A DNA stretch of 64,000 nt from Cyanoderma ruficeps (Eukaryota > Chordata > Aves > Passeriformes > Timaliidae), in assembly GCA_008694505.1 (NCBI GenBank), contig VZDJ01000059.1, positions 1 to 64,000 of the forward strand. The letters run 5' to 3'. This document shows positions 21,633 through 32,693 of this stretch, in pieces. The notes beneath the pieces were generated by a model. That model was given only the letters and a program-made list of their open reading frames with translations, searched no databases and was not told where the DNA came from. Each line of letters begins with the position of its first letter. Position 1 is the stretch's first letter. A program made the translations under genes and the position numbers.

Positions 21633-22060
21633 TGAGGGCCAGCCTTACAGAGACGTGGCTATAATAATGAGAGAGATGGCTGATCGCGGGTGCCTTGAAA
21701 AATCAAAAGGGTTTTAATAAAGATAAAAAATAATACAAAATGCAAAATAACAAAGCTGAGCACAGCACAGAGACAAACTCCTTGCTGCTACAGCACCTCA
21801 AAACGCGAGAAGTGAAAAGCGAAAAGCATGGAGTTCCTTTGTTCTCTCTCTTTTGTACCTAAGGGCTTAGGTGGGCTTTTTGGCCCTTGGCCCAATGAGA
21901 AAAACAACAGTCTTTGAGTAACGTTTCCAGGGTCTAATCTACACTTCTGGGCTGGCTCTGAGCCAATTGCAAAGAGAAATCCACAGAACTTTCCAGCTAA
22001 CTTTTTAACATGTCAAAAGGTAAAATGAGACACTTTCCCTATTTAGAAGCACCTGCTACA
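21633..22060 (-). mobile_element. LTR-like insertion in the dUTPase region of provirus H (S)
   Basis: About 430 bp foreign to the surrounding reading frame. The minus-strand start TGTAGCAGGTGC resembles the N-family start TGTAGCAGTGC, and an AT-rich ATTAAA-containing stretch lies near 21710. The direct repeat CACCTG at 21629-21634 and 22050-22055 may be the target duplication, but then the element would not begin TG. Boundaries are uncertain. Confidence 0.5.
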
Positions 22061-22674
22061 GGTATAGGGATTGCATTACTACACATCACAAAAAAGACAA
22101 GACTTTTTAGTCGTCGGTAAAGAAAGAAACAGCATCCTTGGACTGCTTGTCTTGCCTTGTGTAATGTCTGTTAATTGCAATGAAGAATTATTCATGTTAG
22201 CTAATGCCTGCTACCCCCTCACTGCATATTCCACCTAAGACCCCTATAGCCATTGCTATAGCACTGCCTCTGGGAACTGCAGATCAAATACCACCATGCT
22301 GCTTTGATATTGCTCCTGAAAATCCTGATGTTTTTTAGGTTCAAAAAATTAGTCACCATCGACCACTGCTGACCTGTGAGTTATCAAATTGTGGAGTTAA
22401 AATGAATATCACATGAATATTAGATACCGGCGCTAATGTCCCAGTATTATCTCATTCACTTTGGCCAAGAGATTGGAAGTTGATAACTCCCTCAGGTGTT
22501 CTCACAGGCATCGGAGGTGCCACTCTGTGCTTGCAAAGTGAATCTATGATTAATGTTACAGGTCCAGACGGGAAGAAAGCATTGATTCATTCCTATGTAG
22601 TGCAAAAACCCATCACGGTGTGGGGAAGAGATTTGCTTGCTCAATGGGGGGCCAAAATTGAAGTGGGTTTTTAA
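22061..22674 (+). pseudogene. pro: dUTPase remnant and protease of provirus H
   Basis: After the insertion the dUTPase tail is visible but broken (SILGLL-type segment near 22130, PIAIAIALPLGT near 22245). Protease follows from about 22380: active site ILDTGANVPV (about 22418-22447), preserved, then SLWPRDW and the C-terminal VWGRDLLAQWG (about 22620-22655), ending at 22674. A stop or frame change just before the active site separates the two halves. The catalytic triad is intact. Confidence 0.78.
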
Positions 22675-22689
22675 TACGGGCCACTGAGG

Positions 22690-24231
22690 CACTCAGCACT
22701 CTGAAGCTGACCTGGAAAACTGACACCCCTGTCTGGGTTGACCAGTCGCCCCTACAAGATAAAAAGTTGAGGGCCCTCAAAAAGCTAGTGGCTGAGCAGC
22801 TACAAAAAGGCCACATTAAACCCACTAACAGTCCTTGGAATTCACCTGTGTTTGTCATCCATAAGAAAACTTCTGACACCTGGCAGTTGTTACATGATCT
22901 CAGAAAGATCAATGCAGTGATTGAAAACATGGGCCCACTGCAAATTGACCTGCCTAACCTTTCCACGATCCCAAGAGATTGGCCACTTGTTATTATTGAT
23001 TTAAAACACTTTTTCTTCAACATTCCACTGCACCTGGATGATGCTCCTCGCTTTGCCTTCTCTGTTCCAAGTGCAAATCTACAAGAGCCACTCCAGAGAG
23101 ATCATTGGCTTGTATTGCCTCAGGGAATGCGCAACTCCCCCATCATTTGTCAATATTTTGTAGCCCGCGCCTTGTCTCCAGTTCAAAAACAATTCCCACA
23201 ATCTATTATTCTTCACTATATGGATGACTTGCTCATTACAGCACCAACACAAAAACAAATGGAAGAGACTCGTGATAGTGTTGTCACTGAAATTAAGAAA
23301 GCTGGACTGGTTATTTCTGAATCAAAAATACAAGAGACTGCACCTTGGAAATATTTAGGCTGGAGGCTAACAGAACAACTTATTATGCCTCAGAAGGTTC
23401 AACTTAATACCAGTGTTTGCACTTTGCGAGACTTGCAACAGCTTTTAGGAGAAATTAATTGGGTCAGGCCTGTGTTAGGAATCACTGCAGATGAACTTGC
23501 TCCAGTTTTTTATTTGTTAAAAGGAAACAATGACATTAAATCACCCAGATCTCTTACTTCTGAAGCTTGCAAGGCTTTAGAAAAAATTACTGACGCTCTG
23601 CAAAATAGACAAGCACAGTGTTGTGTTCCCAAAAAACCTTTGTTCCTTGCAGTTTTAGGGGAACACCCATGACTGTATGGTCTCATTTTTCAGTGGGACG
23701 CCTCTCAAAAAGATCCTTTGTTAATATTGGAATGGGTTCTTCTTTCTTACAGGTCACCAAAGACAATCTTCACATCTTTAGAGATGATTTCTCAAATTAT
23801 CATGAAAGGCAGGGCAAGGCTTCTTTCTATAGCAGGTTGTGAATTTGCAACCATCTATTTGCCCATGCGTAAAATCTATTTTGATTGGGCAATACAAAAG
23901 TCAGAGGATTTGCTGTATGCATTGCTAGACTATCCAGGTGCCTGTTCTATTCATTATCCAGCACACAAATTGATCAAAGCTAAATTATGCCACAAAGAAA
24001 AACCCGATTAGTGAAAAACCTTTAGATGCAGTTACTCTTTTTACAGATGGGTCAGGACAAACACACAACTCAGTAATTACATGGCAAAATAAAAATACTA
24101 AAGCCTGGCAACAAGATGTTCAAAAAGTCAAAGGTTCACCCCAAATTGTTGAACTGGCAGAAGTTGTAAGAACATTTCAGCTCTTTCCAGAACCTTTTAA
24201 CTTAATCACTGATTCAACATATGTTGCTAAC
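22690..24231 (+). pseudogene. pol: pol of provirus H: reverse transcriptase and RNase H start
   Basis: Reverse transcriptase is open from about 22690 to 23672: LTWKTDTPVWVDQSPL start, [13 protein letters not shown], the first catalytic Asp in IIDLKHFFFNIPL (about 22998), LPQGMRNSP, and YMDDLLIT at about 23218-23241. Thumb follows (WKYLGWRL). Frame changes after 23672 carry it into RNase H with TDGSGQTHNS (about 24043) and the second and third acidic residues (ELAEVVRTF, ITDSTYVAN). It is interrupted at 24231 by solo LTR I. RT itself looks intact in its key residues. Confidence 0.88.
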
Positions 24232-25622
24232 TGTCCTGGTTTGAGGGGAAATGAGTTTTTCAAAAAGCTGAGGTCAAACCAATCAGTGGCCCGGATTGGA
24301 TGTTAGCACCTTCGGTGGCCACTGAGAGGTTGGACACGCCTCTGAGGACACAAGGGGTTAAAGGCAAGGACTCCCAGAGGGACTTCCTCTTTCCTGGCTC
24401 TGCTTTCAGCAGAGGAGCACCTTTCTCTTCTCCCTCGCCCAGCCTGGCCAAGCTGGGCGGGGGAGGGGAGCCAGGTGAGCCTGGCTGAGGTAGGCCTGGG
24501 CCCCAGGGGGGGAAAAGAGAAAGAACGGGACAGGAGCTGGGTTAGCCCCATCCAAGATGGAGGGGTGGAGAACTTCAGAAGTGCCTTCCGTCCCCCCGTC
24601 TCCCCCCTACCCCCCCCTCGGCCTGTCTCTCCCCCCCCAGGGAGAAGGTGCCGAGCTGCAAGCTGTGTGTGGGAGTTACCGGAGCCTGTGAGTGCCTGAG
24701 CCTGTGGCCTTGCTGGGAGACAGAAGCTTTTAACTCTTTCTAAAGCAAAAAAGAACTGTTCCCAGACATTGATTTCTCATGGCTAGTAGTTTCAGAAAAA
24801 AGAGGACAGCCTGGGACCAAGATAATAAAAGAAAATAAAAAGAACCCCCTCAATTGCAAAAAATAAAGAAAAGTAGCCTTTTAAGCTGGACTTTTCTTGT
24901 GTAATGTTAGCCATAAACTGACCCAGACTCTCCTAAATATAAATAAGACTGTATTTGGGTGGATGCTTCTTAGTTCAAAGCCAAAGACTTTGTAGCCTAT
25001 TCTTAAAACCCTCGGCCCCAGGGGTAAATTTGGGGGGAACTGCTAGTCCCAATATTAAAAATTAACTAGTTTTTAGTACTTAGCCAAACATCCTTAAAAG
25101 AGCCCTATATATAGTTTTAGTCCATAAACAGTAGTAAGAGCACTGGACATAAAAAAGAGGGTGTCACCCTAGTAAAATTCTCTAGGTAGTGCCATGAATA
25201 ACATAAGAACACAGGAGGATGAACCTGTGTTTCCTATGGGGGGTCTGTGGTGCGAAAAAAACTCCTCTCCCTAGATAAATTTAAAATTGTTTTTTTTAAA
25301 AATAATGACTTAAATTGAAAACCCAGAGTTGTAAAAAGTTTAAGCAAATAAATGAAAGTAATGTACTAGTATTAACTGTTGAGCATGTAAAAAATAAAAA
25401 TTAAGAAGAGGTGTTCTAAGAAGTTTTCTTTTCTGCTTTTGAGTATTTGGGTTTTCTTTTTGTGTCTATTATCTGTTGTTATATAAATTAATAAATTTTC
25501 TTTTTCCTATTTCAAGTTTTAGACCTGCTCTGCTCTGTTCTTAACCACATCTCACAGTAACTCATTAAAAAAAACATACACTCATGAATGCACTGGCATT
25601 TGGCCAGCGTCAACCGATAACA
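24232..25622 (+). mobile_element. Solo LTR I, 1391 bp, with 5-bp target duplication
   Basis: It starts TGTCCTGGTTTGAGGGG and ends GATAACA; the direct repeat CTAAC lies at 24227-24231 and 25623-25627, and the RNase H reading frame of provirus H resumes across it, which proves the ends. It contains a C-tract (24590-24640) and AATAAA near 25488 on the plus strand. The 5-bp duplication and TGTCCTGG start fit an ERVL-like family. Confidence 0.92.
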
Positions 25623-25906
25623 CTAACATTGTTGAAGGAATAGAAGGATCTGTTTTAAAACATGTGAATAATGACAAATTGTGTCTTTGGCTCACCTGTC
25701 TTTATCAGATTTTGTTGCACAGAACTAATCCTTATTTTGTATCTCACATTAGATCTCACTCTGGTCTCCCAGGATTTAAGGCAAAAGGAAATGCACGAGC
25801 TGATGCATTGGCATCAGCAACATCTGATGAAGGAGTTACAGCAGATACTGAAGATTCTGCCTCAGTGCTTGCTGCAACCGAGACAGATTTGAAAAATCCC
25901 AGCTGA
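25623..25906 (+). pseudogene. pol: RNase H end of provirus H pol joined to a pol tail
   Basis: The frame continues RNase H through HIRSHSGLPGF and NARADALA (last catalytic Asp, about 25800). Directly after this, where relatives have the integrase N-terminus, comes an acidic Ser/Thr-rich tail (SDEGVTADTEDSAS) ending at 25906. It resembles in character the acidic C-terminal tail of integrase in provirus B. I infer an in-frame deletion of nearly the whole integrase domain. Confidence 0.7.
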
Positions 25907-26529
25907 GCCTTTATAGTAGATTGAAGAACATATACTGTATGTTAGAATGCATTCCAAGTAGTATTTTAGAATATATGAGATGGCATTTTAGAAAACATTT
26001 AGTGAACACCAAATGCTGTGTTGTTGCTAGCCGAGGCTGGGTGTGTCCCACTTTAGGGACAGAAAGAGAGCAGGCAGACACAGCAGCAGTGGGGAACAAA
26101 CTCTTCTACTTTATTTACAATTTTCTACTTTATACATTTTTACAGAGGTCCAGAGATTGGCTAGACAGGTCGCCACCTCTTAACCGGGATGGTGGACATG
26201 ACCATCAATCAATTCTTCTCTCAGAGGAGAAGAATGCAAACATTCTAAGAATAAACTTTGTTTACAGAAGAAGGCTATGTGTGAAAGTTCTGCACAGAGA
26301 CAGAATGGCAGAAAACAGGGCAACACTGTGTCTGTAATCCTTTTGCATATTTTTAAGCACCACAAGTATGGGGAACCTTTGGCAATAATCGCAAGAACTA
26401 GCTTAAACAGCAGAATAACAGGGTTAAGGGTGCAGATAAAGAAAAGAACACAGACTCTAAGATGGTATGCTCCCTTGAAAATGTGCCAAAAGGGCCAAAG
26501 CACACACGGGAGAGATAAAAGTGAAGAGG
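25907..26529 (+). other. Spacer between provirus H pol and provirus K LTR, holding solo LTR J1
   Basis: AT-rich sequence with no coding signal outside J1. It may be the pol-env spacer or 3' remnant of H, or the first part of the K LTR, whose true start I cannot fix (a TGAAGAACA at 25922 is an alternative start). Confidence 0.4.
26022..26325 (-). mobile_element. Solo LTR J1 with perfect 6-bp target duplication
   Basis: 304 bp, ends TGTTGC / GCAACA, direct repeat CTGTGT at 26016-26021 and 26326-26331. It is homologous to the 3' LTR of provirus V (62924-63226), sharing for example the GTGTGAAAGTTCT and GATGGTGGA segments. Minus orientation is set by provirus V. It carries a reverse AATAAA (CTTTATTT near 26108). 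Confidence 0.93.
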
Positions 26530-26823
26530 TGAATGCCTGAAGACCACCCAGAAGACCACCACAACAGACTGAGCATGCCCAGAAGGGCGTGGAGTTAATT
26601 ACCATACCAAGCGAGCTTGGGCGGGGTCAGGGAATGAATATGTATGAAGGGGGACCATGGAATGTCATGCATATGTAAGACCCCAGGGAGTAATAAGGGG
26701 GGCAAGTTCCCTGGTGGGTGTGTGTGTCTTTGGTGAAATTATTAACCACACATCTCGATGTCGATAAATACATACCACTCTAATAGCTATTATTAGTTGT
26801 GGAGTTTTTTCCGCAGTGTTTCA
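26530..26823 (+). mobile_element. 5' LTR of gamma-like provirus K (left edge approximate)
   Basis: The right end GTGTTTCA at 26823 is followed by GTTGGCGACC, a primer-site-like start. It contains GC-rich U3 (CCTGAAGACCACCC), a TATA-like CATATGTAA near 26670 and GATAAATA near 26763. TGAATGCCTGAAG at 26530 pairs loosely with the TGAAACACTG reverse of the right end, so I place the start there. No 3' partner in the window. Confidence 0.5.
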
Positions 26824-28424
26824 GTTGGCGACCATACAAAGGGACACCCTCTGTCCAACTGTGGGGGCGGGAGGGGTGGGACTCCCCAGGTGCCACCGGA
26901 GTATTCCCAGTGGGGATTCCCCACTTGTATGCTTACCCGTGGGGGGACAAAAGGACCTGTTGGAGCCAACGCCGACAAAGGTATGTATTAATCTAGAAGG
27001 GAAAGTGTATGCTGAGATAGGGCTCCAGTAAGACCCGTGAGAGACGTCGACACGCTCGGGTGTAGTGCCTTGGGGGTTAGCTTGCAAGCATACTGGCTAG
27101 GAACCGGTGAGGGCCGATATAAGGGATTTAGGGGATTCCCTGGTTGAGAGGCGATCTGCTAGAGGCCTTGGGAGTAGGCCTAGGGAACCCCTGCATTGGT
27201 GAACCACGATTGTGAGGTTATAAGAATAAGGTCTGGACTTTGTGTGTGTATGTGTGAGACAGCCAGGAAGCGACAGCACATGGTGTGAGCAAGGCACACT
27301 GGGAAATGTAGTATTGAGAAAGGAGTAGGAGAACCCTCACTCCCAAGGTGTCTCAAGGGAATTTGAGTGGATTTTTGTCTGAAGAGTTGCTAATTTGTGG
27401 ACGGGTGTGGTGGTCAGACGTGTTTGTGCCGATTGAGTGTGTAGGTATCACGTGTCTGAGACACCCTTTGTTTTGGGTGGCTGAAGCGGCTGAAAGATTC
27501 AGAGCAAGTGTCACGTGTTTGTGTTGTGTGATGAGTAACGTGTATTCAGACTGTTTATTGAAAAGAAAACTGTGTATTGTGTAATTCATAGGTCAGCCCA
27601 TCCCAGGTTGAGAGAAGCATTTAGTTTCCAGGAATGTGGGACGTCCTGGAGGATGAGCAGATAGACTCATTTTCCCATACCCGTGGGACTGGGGAGCCGT
27701 GTGGGACCGGTGGTGTGGGAGGGCTAGAGGGCTCGCTTCCCCATGCCACAGGATGAGCAGGCCGCTGTCTCCCGCTCGTGCTCCCGGCACGGCTGGGGCC
27801 GCTAGCCGCCTTCCGAGGCAGATGAGTGGGGCAGCCCACTGCCTCCTGCCCACTGCTTCTCATTCACGCTCCCGGCACAGCTGAGCGGGGCAGCCTGCCA
27901 CCTCCCGCTTGCACTCCTGGCGCGGATGGGGCCACTAGCCTCTTTTCGGTGCAGCTGAGCGAGGCAGCCCCCCTCCCGCTTCTCGTTTGCTCGAGCTAGC
28001 CGCCCCCCATTTTCTTTTTTGCCAGTGCAGATAGCTCATGCCAGCCTTTCGCTACACACTGGCCCTGCTGGCACTACAGCATGCTGTGCGCTAGCCCGCT
28101 GTATTTTTCTCCCTGCCGGCTGGCCGGCTCAGGTGTTACGGGCGAATACTGCTTGCTGTGTCACGCCCCCTTCAACTTCGGCGCTACCAGACGCAGGCAC
28201 CTGGTACAGCCGGGGGTCAACAGGACCAGATACACTGTATATCTCAAATACATTCCTGTGAAAATACGGCTATAATAACGATAAGCTAATAGCTTTCTAG
28301 TTTTCTGTACTAATCGCATAAGCATAGCCTTTTCCTCTTTTTACTATTTCCTGGCTGCCTCCACTTCCCTAGATTAACTACAAAAGTGGAGTTGAGTGGT
28401 ATCCTGCTGACCTCTGGAATAACC
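26824..28424 (+). other. Long leader of provirus K
   Basis: About 1.6 kb between LTR and Gag without a credible frame. It contains a GC-rich imperfect tandem repeat (next entry). A leader this long is within what is seen for gamma-type ERVs, but part of it could be foreign. Confidence 0.5.
27725..27995 (+). repeat. GC-rich imperfect tandem repeat in the provirus K leader
   Basis: Four degenerate units of about 60-75 bp, each beginning G(A/C)TGAG(C/T)(G/A)GG(C/G)CAGCC-like and containing CTCCCGCTT(G/C) and CTCCCGGCAC. Unit starts are near 27751, 27820, 27882 and 27953. Small ORFs through it on both strands have no homology signal. Confidence 0.6.
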
Positions 28425-28601
28425 ATGGACAGGTAAAAGGAACCCCTCTCCCCCAATGGTTCAGACTCAAGCCCTGGGAGTTTGTTAACCCTGTGAGGAA
28501 TTGGATAGAAAGAGGGGACGAACTAATCTATTCGGATGGACTTTGAGATTTTTGCTGGAGAACTAGCAGCTCTTGACTGGGAATAACCTAGCCCAAAGGA
28601 C

Positions 28602-28950
28602 TTGAATATCCAGATAAGGAGAGGCAGAGTACCCTGCTTTTGTAGAAAGGGACAGCACTTAGTGTGGGTACTGGTGAGGTGTGGGACTTGTGGAGGACCT
28701 TGGTATTGCTCCTCTGGCAGAAGGGAAAACACATGTTCCCGATGTCGGCCACTTGGCCAAAGAGATCCTGAACCAGAGATTTTAGAATTTTTGTGTGGGA
28801 AATCATACCTGATCTCAGAAATCTGGAGTGTAAGAGAAGAGGATTGGGAAAGAACTGTGCAAGAGTGTGAAAAGAGGTTTGGCTGGAAGCAAAACAAGGC
28901 AAGGAAGAGGGATAAGGGGATAGGGACAGAGCAAGGAGATACCCAGGGCC
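28602..28950 (+). CDS. Cysteine-rich ORF upstream of provirus K matrix
   Basis: The frame (28602-29069, of which the part to about 28950 lies before matrix) encodes a Cys cluster near its start: CFC, CGTC, WYC, CSRC within about 50 residues, then WEDWERT-like hydrophilic sequence ending near the matrix start. The CXXC pairs look like a zinc-binding module. Gamma-type ERVs can have an N-terminal Gag extension or leader protein before Gag; this could be one. I do not recognise the domain. The overlap with matrix in another frame is unexplained. Confidence 0.4.
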
Positions 28951-28956
28951 AGCCCA

Positions 28957-30627
28957 TTGAAATGTATTTTAGCACACTGGAAAAACATTGTGCGTACTGG
29001 AGGCACAGAAAACAAAATAAATTTAGTTACATATTGTTCACAGTGGTGGCCCTTGTACCCTTTGGATGATGGAGTAAAGTGGCCCCCTACTGGCACACTA
29101 GATTATAACAGCTTATTACAGTTAAAGCTTTTCTTAAGACGTGAAGGGAAATGGGACGAGATTTCATATTGTGACATGTTTTTCACCCTCCGAAATAATC
29201 CTGAATGGCAAAGGGATTGCGGTATTAGAACCCCCTCCGATCCCTTGGTACTGGCCCTTGAGAAAGACAATAAAGCCACTAAAGGAAAGCTGGAACGGTA
29301 CTGTTCGTCCTGTAGCATTGGCCAAAGATACATTAAATCAAGTAAGGTTTATCAGGCTGCAACCCAGGAGGAGGAATGTGAAGACTCCTTCCCTCTTCCA
29401 CCTCCTCTAGAGGACCTGAAAAAGGCACAAGGCCCAACACTCCCAGGTAGTCCTGGGGTGTCCCAAACCAGAGGGCAAGTGATACAGGCACTGATGCCTT
29501 AAGCTTTAGTTTTCATGTTTGCAGATTCTGTGCTGCCTGGGGATGTAGTTCTGAGCCTCATATTAAGTGCCAGTAAGCTCTCTTCACAGGGTAGATAGAC
29601 AAAACAAATCCTTTTTCTGCAGAGAACCAAGGACACCTTTCAGGCCCAAAAGCATAAACAATAGTGGACTGAAGGGAGGAAAAAGAAGGATGAGACCTCA
29701 CAACCTGAAACTGTAATTGGACAATTAAACCCCAATATGCAAATGGACCAAAACTTTTAAAAGTGTAAGATCTCATGACCGGGGAGCCATTTTTTGTGAC
29801 TATTCTTGGTCCACCCAGGGTGCAGCCTTGGTCAGGCTCCTGTCCTGCCCAGGGTGGATCCTGGAGGCCTTTCAATAAATACCTACTTTATTCTCTAGCT
29901 CTGTCCAGTCTCTGTTTCAGGTCAGCCTTCCAAGGCATCAGCACCCCTACGAGAAGTAGCGGGACCAGATGGGCCAGCTGTAAAGTACCTTTTTCCTCCA
30001 TTGATTTAGAGGCATGGGAAAAGGTTGCAAAAAATTATCGAAATGACCTGGTAAACACAGCCAAATGCTTGTGATATATAATGAAACAACATATATATAT
30101 GACTGGAATGATATACAGTTGCTATTAGATGCATTCACTGAAACCGAGAAACAATTGATTTCAAAAACAGCAGGGGACATAGCAGAGGATCACTTAAAAA
30201 CACGACAGATGCGATTAGATGAGAAAGCATCCTATTTTCCCCTTCAGGACCCATGTTGGGGCCCAAATAAAACGGCAGGTAGGCAAAAGTTGTTAAACTA
30301 CCAAGAATGGATAGCAAGGGGAGTGAAAAAGACTATACCAAGACTATAAATTGGTCAGCTTTATACGCCATAAAACAAGGTCCCTCAGAAACACCATCTG
30401 AATTTCTAGACCACCTGAGGGATGTCATGCACCGCCACACCTCACTGGATCCGGCATCCGAGATAGGGATACAACAACTAGTAAACTTATTCCTGGAGCA
30501 ATCTACAGGAGATATTAGATGCAAACTTCAAAAACTCAGGGAGCCAGATGAGACAAACTTAGAAGTCCTGTTGGGGGAAGCATGGAGAGTTTTTAGGAAT
30601 CGGGAAGAGGGTACAAACAAGGAATGA
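28957..30627 (+). pseudogene. gag: gag of gamma-like provirus K, split by solo LTR L1
   Basis: Matrix is open 28957-29491 (start codon TTG in this copy; LAHWKNIVRTGG, TYCSQWWPLY and WPPTGTL are gamma-type matrix features). The Pro-rich part is cut by L1 and resumes at 29941 (APLREVAGPDG). Capsid continues to 30349 and 30307-30627 in another frame; the second segment has the gamma major homology region (IKQGPSETPSEFLDHL, about 30373-30420). A single zinc knuckle, CATCKKFGHWKNEC at about 30728-30769, lies just downstream. Several frame breaks. Confidence 0.85.
29492..29940 (+). mobile_element. Solo LTR L1 with perfect 4-bp target duplication
   Basis: 449 bp with 9-bp inverted ends TGATGCCTT / AAGGCATCA and direct repeat GCAC at 29488-29491 and 29941-29944. 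AATAAA lies at about 29874 (CAATAAATACC), plus orientation. The 4-bp duplication is the gammaretroviral length. It splits provirus K gag. Confidence 0.95.
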
Positions 30628-30815
30628 GAAAGTTTGTGGCAGTGGTACAGGAGGAAGGGAGAGGAGAACACAGGCGTGGATGGGGGCCACCCCAGCGGGA
30701 CCAGCCTCAGCTGGGCAGAGACCAGTGTGCAACTTGTAAGAAGTTTGGCCACTGGAAAAATGAGTGTCTGGAACAAAGTTGAGGCAGACACAAGAGACAA
30801 GGAAAAGAGGGGGTA

Positions 30816-31429
30816 GTGGCACATGTACAAAAGGACAGAGGGGGACCGGGGGTGTCTACCCCGGCAGACTTGCTGGTTATAAAAATGAAGCTGGGGGAGG
30901 TGGAAGTAAAATTTTTGGTTGAAGCTGGAGCAACATATTCTTCTTTGAACAAGGCTTTAGTACCTATAGAAGATGATTATGCTATAGTAGTAGGAGCAAC
31001 TGGCCAATCTGAAAAGGCATATTTTTATAAAACAATAAAATACAAGTTTAGGAAACAATGGGGCATTCATAGATTCCTGTATCTACCAAATTCCCCAAAA
31101 CCCCTTCTAGGAAGGGATTTTCTGGAATTACTACAAGTAAACATTAAATTTAGGAAAGGAGAAATTGTTCTGGAGGTAAACAACGAGCAATACGTGGAGG
31201 TGTTAAGCCTAATACTGACAGCAATCGGGGCCGAAGGGGAAATTGATGAGGAAATACTAAACCAGGTATTCCCTGGGGTATGGGCCTCTGATGTGCCAGG
31301 AAGGTCAAAGAATGCTACCCCTATACAAGTTAGGCTTAAGGAAGGAAGACAGCCAGTTAGAATTAAACAATACCCTTTGAGGAAGGAAGATAGGGAGGGA
31401 ATTAGCCCCGTAATAAATTTTTATAGCTA
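30816..31429 (+). pseudogene. pro: protease and start of pol, gamma-like provirus K
   Basis: An open frame of 204 codons. The active-site loop reads LVEAGATYSSL, so the DTG triad is EAG and the enzyme is dead. The C-terminal LLGRDFLELL segment (about 31104-31130) is well kept. It then passes without a break into the N-terminus of gamma-type pol (VWASDVPGRSKNATPI, PVRIKQYPL, about 31280-31380), as in gammaretroviruses where protease and pol share one frame. Ends with TAG at about 31427. Confidence 0.85.
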
Positions 31430-32693
31430 GGATTACTGAAGGAGTGTAAATCCAATTTTAATACTCCCATACTACCTGTTCGAAAACCAGATGGGTCATA
31501 TCAACTAGTACAGGATTTATAGGCAGTAAATAAGATAACTGAGGATCTTTATCCTATAGTGGCCAACACGTACACACTGCTAACGTGCCTAACACCAGAG
31601 CTAACTTGGTTTACAGTTTTAGACTTGAAGGACGCCTTCTTTTGCATTCCTATCCATGAAGCCAGTCAAAAAAATTTTGCATTTGAATGGAAAAGCCCGA
31701 GAAGCGGGCACAAAACTCAGTTCACCTGAATGGTACTTCCACAAGGATTTAAGAATTCTCCTACTTTGTTTGGAGAACAACTTGCAAAAGATCTAGAGTC
31801 CTGGGAAGCCCCACCAGAAGAAGGAAGGCTACTACAATATGTAGATGACCTGCTAATAGCCACTAGAACAAAAGAGGCATGTTTGGCCTGGACAGTTAGC
31901 CTCTTGAACTTTTTGGGACTCCAAGGGTAACGGGTGTCAAAGAAGAAGGCTCAAGTAGTAAAACAGAAGGTGATCTACCTAGGGTATGAAATTAGCACTG
32001 AACAGCAGACTTTGGGACAAAGCCGTAAAGCAGCGATTTGCCAGACTCCCAAGCCTCAAACCACAAAAGATATGTGAACTTTTTTAGAAATGAAAGGATG
32101 GTGTAGATTATAGATCTACAATTATGGACTACTCATCAAATCCCTATATGCACTCATTGTGAATGTGGGGTAAAGACCTTCACTGGACAAAAGAGGCCAA
32201 CTGGGCCTACAAACAGCTGAAGAAGGCTCTCATGTCAGCTCCAGCCTTAAGACCTCCAGATGTAAGTAAACCATTCTTCCTGTTTTTGCATGAAAAAGAT
32301 GAGATTGCCTTGGGGATATTAGCCCAGCACCTAGGCCCATATCAAAGAGGAGTGGCTAACTTTTCAAAGCAGCTAGATGGAACAGCTAAAGGATGGCCTG
32401 GGTACCTCAGGGCCGGCACACCAGTCGTATTAAATATCCAAGAGGCACGCAAACTCACGTTAGGCCAGAAAACAACTGTGCTAGTGTCCCACACAGTGTC
32501 TGCAGTGCTGGAAGTCAAAGGTGGACACTGGCTCTCCCCACAAAGGTTCCTGAGATACCAAGCCATTATGCTAGAGCAAGATGATGTGAAAATAGTTGTG
32601 ACCAACATCAGCAATCCAGCTTCTTTCCTTCACGGGAACCAAGGGGAGCAGGTGGAACACGATTGCATAGAACCTATCCAAGCCACCTACTGA
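31430..32693 (+). pseudogene. pol: reverse transcriptase of gamma-like provirus K
   Basis: Same frame as protease with at least six stops (TAG, TGA, TAA). Recognisable: LPVRKPDGSYQLVQDL, FTVLDLKDAFFCIPI (first catalytic Asp, about 31620), MVLPQGFKNSPTLF (31730), QYVDDLLIA (about 31835-31860), then the connection domain 32163-32693 (LGPYQRGVANFSKQL, HDCIEP). It stops exactly where the RNase H domain should start and is followed by beta-like RNase H from provirus F. Confidence 0.86.

Noticed and set aside
24235..25556. Shorter end for solo LTR I at the CACATCTCACA sequence
   Set aside because: The end at 25622 gives a perfect CTAAC duplication and restores the RNase H frame; the earlier end gives only an imperfect repeat.
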